The notes: generated by a model from the sequence alone, not told the origin. A DNA stretch of 64,000 bases from Pseudarthrobacter sp. C4D7 (GCF_013359725.1 NZ_JABFMW010000012.1:39123-103122); one strand, 5' to 3'. Shown: positions 6,810 through 15,703, counted from the first letter of the stretch. Program-made: numbers and translations.

Positions 6810-7577
6810 TCAGTCGTCGAAATGCGCGGTAATCCTCTGTTCCCCGGAAATCGAGGTGATGACGGTGGCTGCCACTTCCCGGAGCTTGATGTTCCTGGTG
6901 CTCGAGGCGCGGGTGAGGATGCCGAAAGCTGTCTCCCGGTCGCAACGGTTCTGGGCCATGATTGCCCCGATGGCCATGTCGATCACCGTGCGTGACTGCA
7001 TTGCGGCGGTGAGGTCATTGCGGGCTTCCTTCAGCTGTGAAATCCGCAGGATCAGCCGCAGCGAGCTGGCTGCCTGGGCCACAAAGGACTCTACGGTGGT
7101 GATGTCTTCGCCGGAGAATCCGTTGCTCCGGCCGGAGTAGAGGTTCAGGACGGCCTCGGCGTCCCCGGCGAGGTCAAGCGGCACGGCCAGGATGGAGGAG
7201 ACGCCGTGCTGTTCGGCGGTGCGGACATATGGCCCCCAGCGGTCTTCGGCGGCCAGGTCCGGCACCAGGAGCGTGCTTCCCTGCCGGAGCGCGGTGAGGC
7301 ACGGGCCCTGGCCGAATCGGTTCTGCAGTTCATCGAGGGCCTGCGCTGCGGCGTCACTTGCCGCCACGGCCTGCGGCCGCTTCTGCCGCAGGACGGTGAC
7401 GCCGCTGTGGATCCTGTTCCCGGGGCTGGACAACCGCTTACTGGCCAGTACCGCCAGCTCGGTGAGGAAGGCCTTGATGTCCGGACTCTCCAGCACTAAC
7501 TGCTGCAACGACAGTTCCATCGCTTCCAGCGGCAGGTCCCCCGGTTCCGGGAGCGGCTGCTCCCCACTGCCGGTCAT
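6810..7577 (-). CDS. GAF and ANTAR domain transcription antitermination regulator
   Basis: 255 residues. GAF domain about residues 35-175 (QGPCLTALRQGSTLLVPDLAAEDRW, then SSILAVPLDL); ANTAR domain about 185-245 with the signature SRTVIDMAIGAIMAQNRC and ASSTRNIKLREVA. ANTAR proteins bind paired hexanucleotide hairpins in RNA and prevent termination; the GAF part would sense a small ligand or a partner. ATG 7577 overlaps the upstream stop (ATGA). One of three paralogues in the window; the ligand is unknown. Confidence 0.9.
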   Translation of the reverse strand: MTGSGEQPLPEPGDLPLEAMELSLQQLVLESPDIKAFLTELAVLASKRLSSPGNRIHSGVTVLRQKRPQAVAASDAAAQALDELQNRFGQGPCLTALRQGSTLLVPDLAAEDRWGPYVRTAEQHGVSSILAVPLDLAGDAEAVLNLYSGRSNGFSGEDITTVESFVAQAASSLRLILRISQLKEARNDLTAAMQSRTVIDMAIGAIMAQNRCDRETAFGILTRASSTRNIKLREVAATVITSISGEQRITAHFDD

Positions 7578-7825
7578 TGGTCCCCACCCGCTGACAATTC
7601 CCGCATGGCCGTCGCTATCAACGCCACCTGGGATGCCGGGAGATGCAGCGCTTCATTGAGGTAGGCATCAAAGGACATCTCGTCAGCGTCCCCGCCGAGA
7701 CCGTAGTAGTACGTCCACAGCTTGATCATCGGCACCTGCGTGCTGCGGAAGCGACGGGCCACATCCCTGCGCTGCTCGTCGGCTTCCATCAGCTGGTCAG
7801 GGTCGCCGGTCCAGTCGGCGTTCAT
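7574..7825 (-). CDS. Small protein co-translated with GAF-ANTAR regulator
   Basis: 83 residues from ATG 7825 (MNADWTGDPDQLME). A longer frame reaches 8032 but its first 69 residues are Arg/Ser/Pro-rich and look non-coding. Helical, with an aromatic patch WTYYYGLGGDADEMSFDAYL and LHLPASQVALIATAMREL near the end. The stop overlaps the ANTAR gene start by 4 bp, so the two are made together and may interact. No family recognised. The 293 bp between this start and the divergent gene at 8119 contain no other ORF I can support. Confidence 0.65.
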   Translation of the reverse strand: MNADWTGDPDQLMEADEQRRDVARRFRSTQVPMIKLWTYYYGLGGDADEMSFDAYLNEALHLPASQVALIATAMRELSAGGDQ

Positions 7826-8118
7826 GCCTGCGGTCCGCTCATCGGCGCGGGAATAGGGGGATGGGTTGCCTGTGCGTGGTTCACGGCCATATGGCCTCGA
7901 TCCCGGGTTGCGCCCCGCACCTGGTGCCGGACTGGTGGCCGCCGCTCTTGAACGCTGACGTCCCGATGTATTCAACCCCTGGATCCTGCTGCCATCCCGA
8001 AATCTCCTACCTTTGACACTACGCTCCCGCACGGGTTTGCGGTATACGTCAGGGCAGCTTGGCGGGAATGCCGGCCGCTCCGTGAATTTCCGGACCAGGC
8101 GGGCGCCGTAACCGTAAG

Positions 8119-8862
8119 ATGAACCCCATGCTGAATCCTGCTGACAACGTGACCGTGCAGCACCTCCAGGAGGTCCTGGTGGGCGCTGAAAATGCCGTGG
8201 AATTCCTGTCCGGGCTCTCGGGAATGGCGGCGGCTGCAGTATCAGAGGCCGCGGGGGACACCATCGAATGCGCCGTTACCCTGAAGCTCCGTCGCCGCCC
8301 CACCACGGCGGCAGGCTCCAGTGCCAGGGCCCTGGAGTTGGACCTCATTGAGCAGGCGCTGGGGGACGGACCCTGCATCCGCGCACTGCGTGAGATGGCG
8401 CCGGTGCTGGTTGACGACGTCGCGCGCGATCCCCGGTGGACCACGTACAGCCGCGAGCTCACAAAGCGGGGCGTGCAGAGCACATTGGGCGTGCCTTTGG
8501 AGATCAGCGGTGAGGCCAGCGCCGCACTGAACTTCTTCGCAACCAGGCCGGGCATCTTCACGGCGGACGTCTACGACAAGGCCGCCGGGTTCGCCGCCGC
8601 TGCCCACAACACGCTGCACCTCTCCGTCCGCATCCACGCCGCGCAGAACCGGGCGGATGACCTGGAAGCTGCCCTGGAGAGCAGGACCGCCATCAACCTG
8701 GCCTGCGGCGTGATCATGGCGCAGAACCGGTGCTCCCAGGAGGATGCGATGAAGATCCTCACCAAGGTCTCCAGCAACCGCAACCGGAAGTTGCGGGACG
8801 TGGCAACGGAGCTCATTGAGCAGCTCTCCGGGAGCAACATCCAAACCCACTTCGACGCGTAG
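8119..8862 (+). CDS. GAF and ANTAR domain transcription antitermination regulator
   Basis: 247 residues, same architecture as the neighbour at 6810-7577 but divergent from it: GAF about residues 25-170 (GDGPCIRALREMAPVLVDDVARDPRW) and ANTAR about 180-240 (SRTAINLACGVIMAQNRC, SSNRNRKLRDVA). ATG at 8119 or 8128; neither has a strong ribosome site. The GAF domains of the three copies differ much more than the ANTAR domains, which suggests different signals but similar RNA targets. Confidence 0.88.
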   Translation: MNPMLNPADNVTVQHLQEVLVGAENAVEFLSGLSGMAAAAVSEAAGDTIECAVTLKLRRRPTTAAGSSARALELDLIEQALGDGPCIRALREMAPVLVDDVARDPRWTTYSRELTKRGVQSTLGVPLEISGEASAALNFFATRPGIFTADVYDKAAGFAAAAHNTLHLSVRIHAAQNRADDLEAALESRTAINLACGVIMAQNRCSQEDAMKILTKVSSNRNRKLRDVATELIEQLSGSNIQTHFDA

Positions 8863-8908
8863 GCCCGAACGCCGGGGCTCCCGCAATCCGCCGGCTGCTG
8901 CCGTCCGG

Positions 8909-9652
8909 TCAGCCGGCGGCCCGAACGGAAACGGAAACTGCCGCGGTGCCGCCGGTTTGCCGGATGTCCCAGCAGTTCCCGCTGCCGATCACCCGGTAAT
9001 CACCGGCACCGGCGGCTTCCAGCACTACGGCCGTACCTTCATCAATGGCAACCATCCGTTCCACCAGGCCTGCAGCCACGGCGCCCACCGCGCGGCTTAG
9101 TGTTCCGGCCTGGGCCGCGTGCACATCCAACGCGAACGGGACCAGCCCCAGGCCGTCCCGGACGTCCACGGCGTCCAGGCCTTCCCCGCACTCCTCCCCG
9201 CATACCTCCACCCCGTTGATCCGGTAGCCGCCGATCAGTGCCCGGCGGGGCGCCACCATGGCACCGGCGGAGAACCCCAGATAGGGGGTGCCGCCGGCAA
9301 CCAGCCGGGACACCGCGGCAGCTGCCGGGCGCAGGCCCTCCCAGTACGCCGGCGTCAGGCCTCCGCCCACCACCACGCCGTCCGCGCCGCTGAATGCGGT
9401 GGGATCGGCCGGGCTGCCTGCTGCCAGCGGGACCGCCACGATCGCGCCCCCAAGCCTGGTGCGGAGGGGACCCGCACAGGCCTCCAGAATGTCCTGCAGG
9501 CTCCCGCCGCCGGGATGGACCGCTACGGCAACGCGGGGTGTGCGGCCCGGGCCGGCATGCCTCCGCACGTCGTCTGCGAAACGGTCGAATATGCCGGGGA
9601 AAGCCTGCGGATCCGGGCCGGCGCCGGCAAGGAAGATGCTCATGGGCTTCAA
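8909..9652 (-). CDS. Peptidase S51 / dipeptidase E-like hydrolase
   Basis: 247 residues, class I glutamine-amidotransferase-like fold of the S51 family (aspartyl dipeptidase, cyanophycinase). The nucleophile elbow GFSAGAM about residue 130 holds the serine, and GVVVGGGLTPAYWEGL lies before it. TTG 9652 is the longest start; ATG 9643 (MSIFLAGAG) is equally likely. No signal peptide. Substrate unknown: possibly Asp-X dipeptides or isoaspartyl peptides. It stands alone and faces away from the ArsR gene. Confidence 0.75.
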   Translation of the reverse strand: MKPMSIFLAGAGPDPQAFPGIFDRFADDVRRHAGPGRTPRVAVAVHPGGGSLQDILEACAGPLRTRLGGAIVAVPLAAGSPADPTAFSGADGVVVGGGLTPAYWEGLRPAAAAVSRLVAGGTPYLGFSAGAMVAPRRALIGGYRINGVEVCGEECGEGLDAVDVRDGLGLVPFALDVHAAQAGTLSRAVGAVAAGLVERMVAIDEGTAVVLEAAGAGDYRVIGSGNCWDIRQTGGTAAVSVSVRAAG

Positions 9653-9733
9653 GATACCGGCTGCAGCCTTTCGGCGGAGGCGGCAACAAATAGCCCTTGA
9701 CGTGCCCCCGGTGCCGGACTAACGTACAACCAA

Positions 9734-10066
9734 ATGGTTGTAGAAACGCTGAGTGAAAACGAACTGGACCGCCTCTTCCAGGCGCTTGCCGATTCCACCC
9801 GCCGGGACATTGTCCGCCGCGTCACCCTGGGCGGGTACTCCGTCTCCGGCCTGGCTGCGCTCTACGCCATGAGCTTCGCCGCCGTCCAAAAACATGTGGC
9901 GGTATTGGAGCGTGCATCCCTGGTCACCAAGGAAAAGCACGGAAGGGAGCAGATCGTGCGGGGCAATCATGAAGGACTGCAGGAAGCCCGCCGGCTGCTC
10001 GACGGCTATGAGCAGATCTGGCGGCAGCGTGCCGACCGGATGGCCGACATTCTCGCTGAAGGATAG
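9734..10066 (+). CDS. ArsR family repressor paired with an AHSA1 protein
   Basis: 110 residues, winged helix-turn-helix: RLFQALADSTRRDIVRRVTLGGYSVSGLAALYAMSF then AAVQKHVAVLERA as the recognition helix. No cysteine or histidine cluster that would bind metal, which is typical of the ArsR proteins paired with SRPBCC genes. The SRPBCC gene begins 12 bp downstream. Start ATG/GTG near 9734 lies close to the upstream divergent gene, so the regulatory region is only about 80 bp. Confidence 0.88.
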   Translation: MVVETLSENELDRLFQALADSTRRDIVRRVTLGGYSVSGLAALYAMSFAAVQKHVAVLERASLVTKEKHGREQIVRGNHEGLQEARRLLDGYEQIWRQRADRMADILAEG

Positions 10067-10078
10067 GAAGGCATTGCC

Positions 10079-10576
10079 ATGACAGTCATCAGTACGGAAA
10101 AGAACCCCGAAGCATTGAGCCTCACCCTCGTCGCAGAGTTCGACGCCGGCGTGGAACGCGTCTGGCAGCTCTTTGAGGACCCGCGCCAGCTGGAGCGCTG
10201 GTGGGGGCCGCCCACCTATCCCGCCACGTTCTACAAGCATGACTTCGTTCCGGGCGGCAAGGCCAGCTACTTCATGACCGGCCCCGAAGGAGACCGGGCA
10301 CACGGCTGGTGGGAGTTCACCGGCATCGACGCGCCCCGCCGGCTGGAATTCGACGACGGGTTCGCGGACAGCGACGGCAACCCCACCGGGGAATTCGGCG
10401 TCAGCCACGCCACGGTGACCCTGGAAGCGCTGGGGGACCGCACCCGGATGACCATGCTGTCCATCTTCGAATCCGAGGAACAGCTGCAGCAGATGATGCA
10501 GATGGGCATGGAGGAAGGCCTGAAGGAAGCCGTAGGCCAGATCGACGGCATCCTCGCCGAGCACGCCAACGCCTGA
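10079..10576 (+). CDS. SRPBCC/AHSA1 domain protein
   Basis: 165 residues: N-terminal strand LTLVAEFDAGVERVWQLFEDP, RWWGPPTYPATF (the WWGP motif of AHSA1-like proteins), HGWWEFTGIDAPRRLEF and a long C-terminal helix. These proteins bind small hydrophobic molecules; fused to or paired with ArsR regulators they are widespread, function mostly unknown. ATG 10079 is preceded by AGGAAGG. A strong hairpin follows 28 bp after the stop. Confidence 0.88.
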   Translation: MTVISTEKNPEALSLTLVAEFDAGVERVWQLFEDPRQLERWWGPPTYPATFYKHDFVPGGKASYFMTGPEGDRAHGWWEFTGIDAPRRLEFDDGFADSDGNPTGEFGVSHATVTLEALGDRTRMTMLSIFESEEQLQQMMQMGMEEGLKEAVGQIDGILAEHANA

Positions 10577-10603
10577 TGCCGCCCCACCTTGGCCGGGACG
10601 CCA

Positions 10604-10647
10604 GGTGGGCGGACGACGGCGGGAGGGCCCGCCGTCGTCCGCCCACC
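10604..10647 (+). terminator. Perfect 20-bp hairpin downstream of AHSA1 gene
   Basis: Arms of 20 bp (GGTGGGCGGACGACGGCGGG and its complement) with AGGG loop. No U-run follows, as is common for actinobacterial terminators. Confidence 0.75.
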
Positions 10648-10736
10648 CCCGGGCGGTGGATCCCCAGGCGTTGAACCCGCAGGCCCACCGCTGAATACTG
10701 GAAGCCTAAGACCAGCAAAGGGAAGGCGGTGGCGCG

Positions 10737-11330
10737 ATGGGCGGCGGGGCAGGGGATTTCCGCAAGCGACTCGAGCGTGCCGCCGAGGCCCGTTCATACC
10801 GGGGTGCCGGCATCACTGCCGAAGAGGAAGCTGCGCTGGACGCCCTCGATGCGCAGGAACGGGAGAAGCGCAGGAAAGTCACCGATGCCGCCCGCGCCGA
10901 GTACCTGGTCCGCGATGCCATGGCGCAGGGCAAGTTCGACAACCTGAAGTACGCGGGTAAACCGATCCCCGGGCTGGGTGAATCGTACGATCCCGACTGG
11001 TGGGTCAAGGGGTTGATCCAACGCGAGAACATCAGCGGCCTGGGCCCGGCAGCCATTTTGTTGCGCACCGAGGACGCCGGGCTCGACGCGAAACTGGACG
11101 CCCAATACACCGAGCAGCAGGTGCGCGACATCCTGCAGGATTTCAACCGGCGCGTCATCGACGCCCGCCGGCAGCTCCAGGGCGGCCCGCCGGTGGTCAC
11201 CAGCACCCGTGACGTAGAGGAGCAAGTGGAGCGCTGGCGCAGCCGCCGTGACCGGCGTGTTGCGGACGCTCCGGTCGCACCGGAGCCGGAGCGGTCCTGG
11301 TGGAAGCGGCTCTGGAAGGGCGCGGGGTAG
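10737..11330 (+). CDS. DUF1992 (DnaJ-family C-terminal-like) protein
   Basis: 197 residues, highly charged and helical. The DUF1992 core runs from about residue 55 to 125: YLVRDAMAQGKFDNLKYAGKPIPGL then LIQRENI, a signature shared with DnaJ homologue subfamily C member 28 and bacterial YhdN-like proteins. Function unknown; no J domain is present here. The C-terminal 70 residues are Arg/Trp-rich (RSWWKRLWKG) and may touch membranes. ATG 10737 follows GGAAGG. Confidence 0.85.
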   Translation: MGGGAGDFRKRLERAAEARSYRGAGITAEEEAALDALDAQEREKRRKVTDAARAEYLVRDAMAQGKFDNLKYAGKPIPGLGESYDPDWWVKGLIQRENISGLGPAAILLRTEDAGLDAKLDAQYTEQQVRDILQDFNRRVIDARRQLQGGPPVVTSTRDVEEQVERWRSRRDRRVADAPVAPEPERSWWKRLWKGAG

Positions 11331-11398
11331 GCGTCTGGGTCTGCTTTCCCGAACAGCTCGCAGGCGGCGTAGCAGTACCTGTCGGTCTGGCCCCCTGG

Positions 11399-13570
11399 CT
11401 ACGGCCTGTAATTGGGGTTGGGGCCAATCATCGATGCGGGCGGAGGCGCGAACGGACCCGCGGGATAAAGCGGTGCCACCTGGAGCATGTAGTTGGCCCA
11501 CTGCGGCCCGGCGATCATGTAACCGTCGAGGCGGGGATAGAACGTGCCATTGATGGTTACATTCTGGCCCGCCCGTTTTTGGCCCTCCAGGGCATCTCCA
11601 AAAAAGGACGCAGTAACCAGGCCGGTGGTGTACCCCACCACCCACGTGGACCCGTTGGTGTTCGACGTGCCGGTCTTGGCGGCGGCGGGAACCTTGTCCT
11701 GCACCTTCGGATTGATCCAGACGCCGGAACCCTTCTTCAGCACGTCCTGCAGTACCGAGTTGACGCCGCGGGCCACATCCGGCTTGACGGCATCATGGCA
11801 GTCGGGGGCCTGGGCGGGCAGTTTAGCCCCGGCGGCATCAATGACATCAACCAGGGCGATGGGAGCACAGTAGCGGCCCTCCGTAGCGAACGTGGCAAAG
11901 GCATTTGCCAGGGTCAGGGGTGCCACGCCGGTGCCGCCCAGGAGGTTGCCCAGCTGGTGCATGTTGACGGGGGTGCCGTCCAGGCCGCTGTGCAGGCCGA
12001 CGGCGTCCACCATCTTCTGGATGCCGCAGAAGTCGAGCTGGGCTGCGGAGGCAAAAGTGGCGGTGTTGATGGAGTTGTACAGGCCGTAGTTGACCGGCAT
12101 CGGGCGGTAGAAGCCGTCCTCCGCATTCTGCAGGTCATCGGCAGCGCCGAGGGCAGGGTTTGCCTGCGCCGTGCTGTACGCACCCAGCACCTTGCCGCAG
12201 CTGTCCTTCCACGGGAACCCCAACGGATAGACCCGGCGGGAAGCGTCCACTTGAGCGGTGAGCGGCTTACCCTCATTCAGCCACTCGGCGAAGGTGAAGG
12301 GCTTCATGGTGGAACCCGGCTGGAACCCACCGGCGCCATTCAGGGTGTTTCCCTGGGGATCCCTGGCATCCACGTTGAAGTTCAGGTTGGTGTCGAACCT
12401 GCCGGGCTGGGGGAGGAACACCGTGTTTTGGGCCATTGCCAGGATTTTTCCGCTGCCGGGCTGGAGGCTGAGCAGTGAGGCTGCCCAGTGGTCCGGATTT
12501 TCGCCCGCCGTCCCGTCCACCTGGGCCTGGGCGGCCGCCTGGAGCCTGCTGTCCAGGGTGGTGGTGATGGTGAGGCCCCCGCGGTAGAGCCTCCGCTCGC
12601 GTTCCGCCTCGGTAGGCCCGTAGGCGGGATTGTTCAGGATCAGGTGGGAAACGTAGTCGCAGAAGTAGGGTGCCATGGCAGCGTTGGCGCAGCCTTGCTG
12701 CTGGGGTGTGATGGTCAGCTGGATGGGGGTGGCCGCGGCCGCATCGTGCTGCGCCTGCGTGATCTTGTGCAGGCGCAGCATTTCGGACAGGACGTGGTTT
12801 CTTCGAAGAACCGACGTGTCGGGATTGGTGACCGGATTGTAAAGGGTGGGGCTGTTGACCAGGCCAGCCAGCAGAGCCGCCTGGGGAAGGGTGAGGTCCT
12901 TGGCGGTGGTGCTGAAGAAATACCGCGCAGCGGCTTCAATGCCATATGCGTTGCTGCTGAAGAACACGATGTTCAGGTACCCCTCCAGGATTTGGTCCTT
13001 CGTGAACCTCTTCTCCAAAGCAATGGCCAGCTTCATTTCGCGCAGCTTGTCGCCGAGGTTTTTCTGTCCGTTGAGGACCACCGCTTCCGGCCGGTCCTGC
13101 GAAAGCTGTGCCTCGTTCAGGACATTGGTGACGTACTGCTGGGTGATGGTGGAGGCACCCTGTTGGCCGCCCTTTGTCAGGTTGGACACCACGGCCCGGA
13201 GTATCCCCTGCGGGTCCACGCCGGCGTGCTCGAAGAACCGGCTGTCCTCGATGGCGACGATGCCGTCCTTGATGAAGGGCGACATTTGGTCCAGCGGGAC
13301 CCGCACGCGGTTCTCCGCGAAGAAAGTGGCAATCTGCTGCCCGTCGGACGTCAGGACCTTGGTGGCCTGCGACGGCGGCTGAACGGTGAGTTCCGAGGGC
13401 AGGTTTTCGAAAAACCCGATGGAAGAACTGACGCCTATTCCAGCAGCCGCGACGGCCGGCACCACCAGGCTTGCCGCCAGCACCCCGCACAGGGCACTGG
13501 CTGCGAGGAATCCCAGGAACCTTCCCAGGGCTGCCCCCACACCGCGCCTGTGCCTTCGCTTCCGTGCCAA
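11399..13570 (-). CDS. Class A penicillin-binding protein (bifunctional transglycosylase/transpeptidase)
   Basis: 723 residues from TTG 13570, preferred because the purine-rich GGGGTGGGG lies just upstream and a basic stretch (ARKRRHRRG) then a membrane helix (FLGFLAASALCGVLAASLVV) follow; ATG 13666 is the longest option. GT51 domain: EDSRFFEHAGVDPQG and GASTITQQYVTN. Transpeptidase motifs: STMK (GSTMKPFTF), SIN (NSINTATF) and KTGT. It polymerises and crosslinks peptidoglycan outside the membrane. C-terminal tail ends in a Pro/Asn-rich stretch; no PASTA domain. Divergent from PadR. Confidence 0.93.
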   Translation of the reverse strand: MARKRRHRRGVGAALGRFLGFLAASALCGVLAASLVVPAVAAAGIGVSSSIGFFENLPSELTVQPPSQATKVLTSDGQQIATFFAENRVRVPLDQMSPFIKDGIVAIEDSRFFEHAGVDPQGILRAVVSNLTKGGQQGASTITQQYVTNVLNEAQLSQDRPEAVVLNGQKNLGDKLREMKLAIALEKRFTKDQILEGYLNIVFFSSNAYGIEAAARYFFSTTAKDLTLPQAALLAGLVNSPTLYNPVTNPDTSVLRRNHVLSEMLRLHKITQAQHDAAAATPIQLTITPQQQGCANAAMAPYFCDYVSHLILNNPAYGPTEAERERRLYRGGLTITTTLDSRLQAAAQAQVDGTAGENPDHWAASLLSLQPGSGKILAMAQNTVFLPQPGRFDTNLNFNVDARDPQGNTLNGAGGFQPGSTMKPFTFAEWLNEGKPLTAQVDASRRVYPLGFPWKDSCGKVLGAYSTAQANPALGAADDLQNAEDGFYRPMPVNYGLYNSINTATFASAAQLDFCGIQKMVDAVGLHSGLDGTPVNMHQLGNLLGGTGVAPLTLANAFATFATEGRYCAPIALVDVIDAAGAKLPAQAPDCHDAVKPDVARGVNSVLQDVLKKGSGVWINPKVQDKVPAAAKTGTSNTNGSTWVVGYTTGLVTASFFGDALEGQKRAGQNVTINGTFYPRLDGYMIAGPQWANYMLQVAPLYPAGPFAPPPASMIGPNPNYRP

Positions 13571-13671
13571 TTCCCCACCCCCGCGCTCGAAGGTGGGATC
13601 AGGATACGCTCCGGCCAGGGGACGGACCAGACCCGGACAGGTCAGGATTTGGTCACGCCAGACCATTGACG

Positions 13672-13705
13672 AGCGATAGTTACCGACATATCGTTAACTA
13701 TCGCT
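13672..13705. promoter_or_regulatory. Inverted-repeat operator in the PadR/PBP intergenic region
   Basis: Perfect 11-bp arms AGCGATAGTTA / TAACTATCGCT with 12-bp spacer ccgacatatcgt. A second, shorter dyad TCGCT..AGCGA overlaps it and runs to about 13717. The AT-rich stretch sits 43 bp upstream of the PadR start; PadR proteins commonly bind such ATATCG-type repeats, so autoregulation is likely. Confidence 0.7.
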
Positions 13706-13747
13706 GAATATATAGCGAGTAGATCAATGTGAAAGGACGATGCCACC

Positions 13748-14374
13748 ATGAAAGGCATATTCGACGAGAAACATCCGGGCCCTGGGTTCGGCGGCGGCCG
13801 CTTCGAGCGGGGGAGGAGCCAGCGGGGGCCCCACGGGCACCGCGGTCCGGGTTTTGGTCCAGGGTTCGGCCCTGGCTTTGGTCCCGGATTCGGTCCGGGG
13901 TTTGGCCCTGGGTTCGGCCCCGGCTTTGGCCGTGGTGGGCGGAGGGCAAGCCGGGGTGATGTGCGGGCGGCCATCCTGTCCCTGCTGGCAGAGGCGCCGT
14001 CCAATGGTTACGGACTGATCAAGACCATTGCCGCCAAGACCGGCGGCGTGTGGCGGCCCAGCCCGGGATCCATCTACCCCACGCTCCAGCAGTTGGTGGA
14101 CGAGGGCCTGATCGAGGCCGTGGGCGAGGGCCGTGGAACAGAGTTTGCGCTGACGGACGCCGGCCGGGCCTACGTTGCGGAACACGCCGAGGAGATGGAG
14201 AACGCGTGGAACGCCGAACCTGACAGTGCGGACCGGGACTTCCATCAGAGCATCGCCAAGCTCATGGGAGCCATCCACCAGTTCCGCGCCGGAGTGACCG
14301 GGGAACAGCGGGCTGCCGCCGTTGAAAAGATGGATGAGCTGCGCCGAGCGCTCTACAAGATCCTTGCGGACTAA
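13748..14374 (+). CDS. PadR family transcriptional regulator with PGFG-repeat N-terminus
   Basis: 208 residues. Residues 1-65 are disordered: a basic Gly/His/Arg segment then seven PGFG tetrapeptides. The PadR winged helix follows (DVRAAILSLLAEAPSNGYGLIKTI, RPSPGSIYPTLQQLVDEGLIE), with a C-terminal helix for dimerisation. ATG 13748 lies 8 bp after GAAAGGACGA. Such Gly/Phe/Pro-rich extensions are seen on other actinobacterial PadR proteins; function unknown. A dyad operator lies directly upstream, and the gene diverges from a penicillin-binding protein. Confidence 0.9.
   Translation: MKGIFDEKHPGPGFGGGRFERGRSQRGPHGHRGPGFGPGFGPGFGPGFGPGFGPGFGPGFGRGGRRASRGDVRAAILSLLAEAPSNGYGLIKTIAAKTGGVWRPSPGSIYPTLQQLVDEGLIEAVGEGRGTEFALTDAGRAYVAEHAEEMENAWNAEPDSADRDFHQSIAKLMGAIHQFRAGVTGEQRAAAVEKMDELRRALYKILAD
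13847..13930 (+). repeat. Seven tandem 12-bp repeats encoding PGFG
   Basis: Seven in-frame units, each encoding Pro-Gly-Phe-Gly. Third positions vary freely between units (ggt, ggc, gga, ggg; ttt, ttc), so the amino-acid pattern rather than the DNA is conserved. Confidence 0.95.
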
Positions 14375-14383
14375 AGCGGGAAC

Positions 14384-15703
14384 CTACGCGAAGGAGTCTT
14401 CCTTGACGTGCCGTTCAGCCGGGGCCGGTGCGGTCGGGATGTGGGCGGCGGCCTGGCGCAGGGGGTTGAATCCCGCTCCGATCTCACCGAAGGCGTAGGC
14501 CGTCTCGGCGTGCTCAGCCAGGTCCACGCCGGCGGTCTCAGCCTCGTGGCTGACACGGAAGCCAACGGTCTTGTGGATCACCCGGGCAATGACCGCGGTT
14601 CCAACGCCGGACAGCAGGAGCGTGATGACCACCGCGGCCACCTGGGCGATGAGCTGCTGGACCCCGCCGCCATAGAAGAGGCCGCCGCCCTGGCCGTTGA
14701 CGGGAAGGGCGATGAACCCCAGGGACAGGGTGCCGATCAGGCCTGCGCCCAGGTGGACACCCACCACGTCCAGGGAGTCATCAAGGCCAAACCGGTACTT
14801 GAGGTCCACGAACACGCAGCAGGCGGCTCCGGCCACCAGGCCCAGGCCGATAGCGGCCACTGGGCTGATGTTGGCGCAGGACGGCGTAATGGCCACCAGT
14901 CCGGCGACAACGCCCGAAGCGGCGCCAAGTGAGGTGGGGTGGCCGTGGCGGGCCTTCTCCACCACCAGCCAGCTGAGCATTGCCGCGGCAGGAGCCACCA
15001 GGGTGTTGATCCAGATCAGGCCGGCCTGCTCAACGCTGGTGGCCGCGCCGCCGTTGAAACCAAACCAGCCGAACCACAGGATCGCCGCGCCGAGCATGAT
15101 GAACGGCAGGTTGTGCGGGCGGTGGTTGGGGTCCTTCGCGAAACCGTGCCGCTGGCCAACGATCACGGCCAGCACCAGGGCCGCCGTTCCCGAGCTGATT
15201 TCAACTACGGCGCCGCCGGCGAAGTCGATCACCTGGCCGAAGATCTCCGTGACGGCACCCCCTGCACTCATCAGGCCGCCACCCCAGATCATGTAGGCGA
15301 GCGGGCAGTAGATCACGGTGATCCAGACGGGAACGAACAGGGCCCACGCGCCGAACTTGGCGCGGTCCGCGATGGCGCCGCTGATCAGGGCCACCGTGAT
15401 GATGGCGAAGGTAGCGCTGTACCCGGCCTTGAGGAGGTCGGGTGAACCCATCAGGTTCTGCAGGCCGAAGCTGGTGAAGGGATTGCCAAAGAGGCCCAGG
15501 ACGCCGTCCCCGGTGGTCATCGAGTAGCCCCACAGGACCCAGACCACGCCGACGATTCCTGCCGAGATGAAGCTCATCATGATCATGTTCAGGGCGGCCT
15601 TGGCGCGGGTCATGCCGCCGTAGAAAAGGCCAAGCCCGGGGGTCATCAGCAGGACCATGGCGGCTGAAATCATCAGCCAGACGTGTTGGGCAGTGATCTC
15701 CAC
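14384..15703 (-). CDS. amtB: Ammonium transporter (Amt/MEP/Rh family)
   Basis: 439 residues from GTG 15703, which has AAGGGA 9 bp upstream; the longer frame adds a hydrophilic leader without support. Eleven membrane helices fit the pattern; signatures are TPGLGLFYGGMTR in the first helix and GVHLGAGLIGTLSLG near helix 10. It conducts ammonium into the cell under nitrogen limitation. No glnB/glnD follow, unlike many amt operons. A GlnR-type operator lies about 140 bp upstream. The C-terminal tail (40 residues) is His/Ala/Pro-rich. Confidence 0.95.
   Translation of the reverse strand: MEITAQHVWLMISAAMVLLMTPGLGLFYGGMTRAKAALNMIMMSFISAGIVGVVWVLWGYSMTTGDGVLGLFGNPFTSFGLQNLMGSPDLLKAGYSATFAIITVALISGAIADRAKFGAWALFVPVWITVIYCPLAYMIWGGGLMSAGGAVTEIFGQVIDFAGGAVVEISSGTAALVLAVIVGQRHGFAKDPNHRPHNLPFIMLGAAILWFGWFGFNGGAATSVEQAGLIWINTLVAPAAAMLSWLVVEKARHGHPTSLGAASGVVAGLVAITPSCANISPVAAIGLGLVAGAACCVFVDLKYRFGLDDSLDVVGVHLGAGLIGTLSLGFIALPVNGQGGGLFYGGGVQQLIAQVAAVVITLLLSGVGTAVIARVIHKTVGFRVSHEAETAGVDLAEHAETAYAFGEIGAGFNPLRQAAAHIPTAPAPAERHVKEDSFA

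Noticed and set aside
12488..13669. 393-codon open frame on plus opposite the penicillin-binding protein
   Set aside because: Antisense shadow of a clear PBP with all catalytic motifs; its composition follows third-position GC bias.
13847..13930. Repeat array as a possible CRISPR
   Set aside because: Units are 12 bp, contiguous and in frame within a PadR gene; no spacers.
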